Shown here piece by piece: positions 62,373-64,000 of a stretch of 64,000 nucleotides of DNA; position 1 is the first letter of the stretch; the number at the start of each line of letters is the position of its first letter. The notes under the pieces are model-generated. The model made no database searches, had not been told where the DNA came from, and was given only the letters and a program-made list of their open reading frames with translations. Origin of the DNA: Streptomyces sp. TLI_171 (GTDB lineage: Bacteria; Actinomycetota; Actinomycetes; Streptomycetales; Streptomycetaceae); NCBI RefSeq assembly GCF_003610255.1, contig NZ_RAPS01000003.1:112254-176253 (forward strand), written 5' to 3'. A program made the position numbers and the translations under genes.

Positions 62373-63983
62373 TCAGCGGGCGATGGCGGCAATGCGTGCG
62401 GCCCATGCCACGTGCGGCGAGCCTTCCGGTTCCTCCGTGCGTGGCGCGTCCTGGCCAGCGAGACCTGGAATGCCGCAGCCAGAGGCCCACTCTTCGGCCG
62501 CATTCTGCGCGGCCAAGCGAGCGGCGAGCTCCTGCAGCAGAGGGTCGGCGCCCGAGCGCTCAGCCTCGGCGGCCGCCGTCCGTGCAGCATCCAGGACGGC
62601 TCGGCGGGCCACCGCGCCGACACCAGGCCGGTGGCCATGGACGGCATCGGCTGCCTCGGCCGCCAGATCGCCCGCCCGCTCTAGCACCTGGCGGTGCTCG
62701 CACCTGCCGCACTGTCCGCTGGCGTCGAACTCCTGCTCCAGACGTCCGCAGACCGGGCAGATCCGCGCCACCCTTTCCGGGGCGGACGCCGCATATACGC
62801 ACTGGTCGCACACGGCGCCGCGCGCCGACGGGCGCCCGGCGGTCCGGCGGATCCCACAGCGGCCACACAGCGTGACCGACGGAAGTTGCGAGAGCAGCCA
62901 GGCGAGAGGGCTGCGAATGACTCCCCGGTCGTCCAACGGCCCACTCGTGCTCATCGGGCGGACCCGCCCCGCGAGCTGCGCCGCGAGGGAGTCAGGCGCA
63001 ACGGTACACAGCACGGCCTCGGCAGCCCGCACGGCGACCGCGCGCTGGCCCGGCGTCATCGCGTCCAGTACGAACGCCACTGGGGCCAGCGCGGCGCGCA
63101 CGCGGCTCCGTGCGGACTCCTCCCACCAGGTACCCGGTCGCGCGCCGCCCGAGCGCTGCTCCTCCTCAGCGCAGGGCGAGCTGGAAGTGGTTTGTCCCTC
63201 CGCGCGCAGCGCGCCTGCCTCGGCCGCCCTCCGAGGGGGCAGAGACGCGACTTCGGAGCCCGTCATCGCGCGCTCGCGCGCACCACCGGCAACGGTGGCC
63301 GACCCCGACGCGGCTTCGCCGGAGACCACACCCCAACCTTCACCCTCTACTCCTGCAGTAACCACCGGGGCGTGAGAGGTGTGCAGGTCTGCCGTAACGT
63401 CCGGCTCTCCCGCTTCAAGGACACGCCCTGGCGGGACCGCCGTGACCTGGGACTCCTTCACGCCGGCGGGAGCCTGGACCCTGACTGCCGCAACTGCGGG
63501 GTCTGAAATCGCGGGCCAGCGAACTCCCGTGCTGATCGTCGCGCGGTGCGCCGCAGCCACCGCCGGAATCCGGATCTCCCCGCGCGCGGCCAGCCCGGAC
63601 GCGGTCGGCTTGCGGACCAGCTCCAGCGCCCCCGCACTCTGGAGGCGCGCCAAGACGCGGGCACCCGCGTGGACACCTCCGCCGACCAGGCGCGCGACCG
63701 TTGCCGCAGGACGGCCGACGCGCGTGTTCACCGCTCCGCCGCAGAGCCGGACCCGACCGTCCGCACGCGCTTCCAGCACCAGCAGAACAAGCGCGAGCCG
63801 GTCGGTTGCAGCACCGCGGCCGAGCCGTAGGGCGAGCAGCCCCGGCGCGGTACGCGTACCGTCCTGGTGCTCCCAGCCCGGACCGAACAGCCTCTCCACC
63901 AGGCGTAGCAGCGTAGCCAACTCCGCCCGGGTCAGGGCCAAAGGGTCCGCACCTGGGGCAGCGGCCGCGCGCAGACCCGGCAC
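62373..63983 (-). CDS. Zinc-ribbon DNA-binding-like protein (5' end near window edge)
   Basis: At least 536 residues from GTG 63983; the frame may extend beyond the right edge. The N-terminal part has a winged-helix feel (VNTRVGRPAATVARLVGGGV, then HAGARVLARLQSAGALELVR). The middle is disordered. The C-terminal part has zinc-ribbon cysteine pairs: LCGRCGIRR with CDQCVYA, and ICPVCGRLEQEFDASGQCGRC. A helical tail follows (LQELAARLAAQNAAEEW). It could be a regulator or replication-associated protein; no family is named. It is the most upstream gene of the conjugation locus in view. Confidence 0.68.
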   Translation of the reverse strand: MPGLRAAAAPGADPLALTRAELATLLRLVERLFGPGWEHQDGTRTAPGLLALRLGRGAATDRLALVLLVLEARADGRVRLCGGAVNTRVGRPAATVARLVGGGVHAGARVLARLQSAGALELVRKPTASGLAARGEIRIPAVAAAHRATISTGVRWPAISDPAVAAVRVQAPAGVKESQVTAVPPGRVLEAGEPDVTADLHTSHAPVVTAGVEGEGWGVVSGEAASGSATVAGGARERAMTGSEVASLPPRRAAEAGALRAEGQTTSSSPCAEEEQRSGGARPGTWWEESARSRVRAALAPVAFVLDAMTPGQRAVAVRAAEAVLCTVAPDSLAAQLAGRVRPMSTSGPLDDRGVIRSPLAWLLSQLPSVTLCGRCGIRRTAGRPSARGAVCDQCVYAASAPERVARICPVCGRLEQEFDASGQCGRCEHRQVLERAGDLAAEAADAVHGHRPGVGAVARRAVLDAARTAAAEAERSGADPLLQELAARLAAQNAAEEWASGCGIPGLAGQDAPRTEEPEGSPHVAWAARIAAIAR

Positions 63984-64000
63984 CGTGCAGTCCAGCCCGC

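Overview
The window is very GC-rich, uses GTG and TTG starts, and has tightly coupled genes with overlapping stop and start codons. Together with the gene families present this points to an actinomycete, most likely Streptomyces, and to accessory DNA: a large (perhaps linear) plasmid or an integrative conjugative element. No rRNA, tRNA, CRISPR array, relaxase, integrase or replication origin is visible. All functions are read from sequence motifs; no database search was run.

Region 1 (1-19.1 kb) holds two giant, inverted, paralogous genes. The left one (minus strand) runs off the left edge. The right one (plus strand, 10294-18953) ends in an OTU-type cysteine protease domain. They share about 2.5 kb of N-terminal coding and upstream sequence, then diverge, as polymorphic toxins do. 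Both carry repeated W/Y-rich units resembling helicase-associated (HA) domains. An ISL3-family and an IS256-family element lie back to back between them. The OTU gene needs a -1 shift at a G tract near 17007 to be read whole. Its coupled downstream gene, a candidate immunity gene, is cut by insertion sequences.

Region 2 (19.1-22.05 kb) is a nest of insertion sequences: an IS3-family remnant, an IS5/IS427-group element inserted at TA, and a second IS5-family element that truncates a gene at 22049.

Region 3 (22.05-37.9 kb) is a set of short operons encoding two methyltransferase-fold proteins without a visible catalytic NPPY motif, a C5-cytosine methyltransferase, two PP-loop (PAPS-reductase-like) proteins, an ATP-binding protein, a HicA-like protein, two paralogous helix-turn-helix proteins and an ADP-ribosylglycohydrolase-phosphatase fusion. 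At nine start points the same promoter architecture recurs: TTGCAA-like -35, exactly 17 bp, then TANNNT, usually within GCATTGCAATATGAA...ATGTAGATTGG. This looks like one AT-rich regulon and is the most interesting signal in the window. One site is divergent and shares its palindromic -35 between two promoters.

Region 4 (37.9-64 kb) is a long minus-strand conjugation locus: an XRE regulator coupled to an HExxH peptidase-like protein (ImmR/ImmA-like), two large proteins with a shared N-terminal signature (one kinase-like, one possibly ADP-ribosyltransferase-like), a DUF4417-type protein, ParB-like, replication-relaxation and coupling proteins, a transglycosylase/NlpC peptidase, VirB6-like, VirB4-like, PrgI-like and TcpC-like proteins, a sigma-like protein and a zinc-ribbon DNA-binding protein. 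Two intergenic sites here share a different promoter-like element (GGTCACACCG-N14-ATCTATGG).
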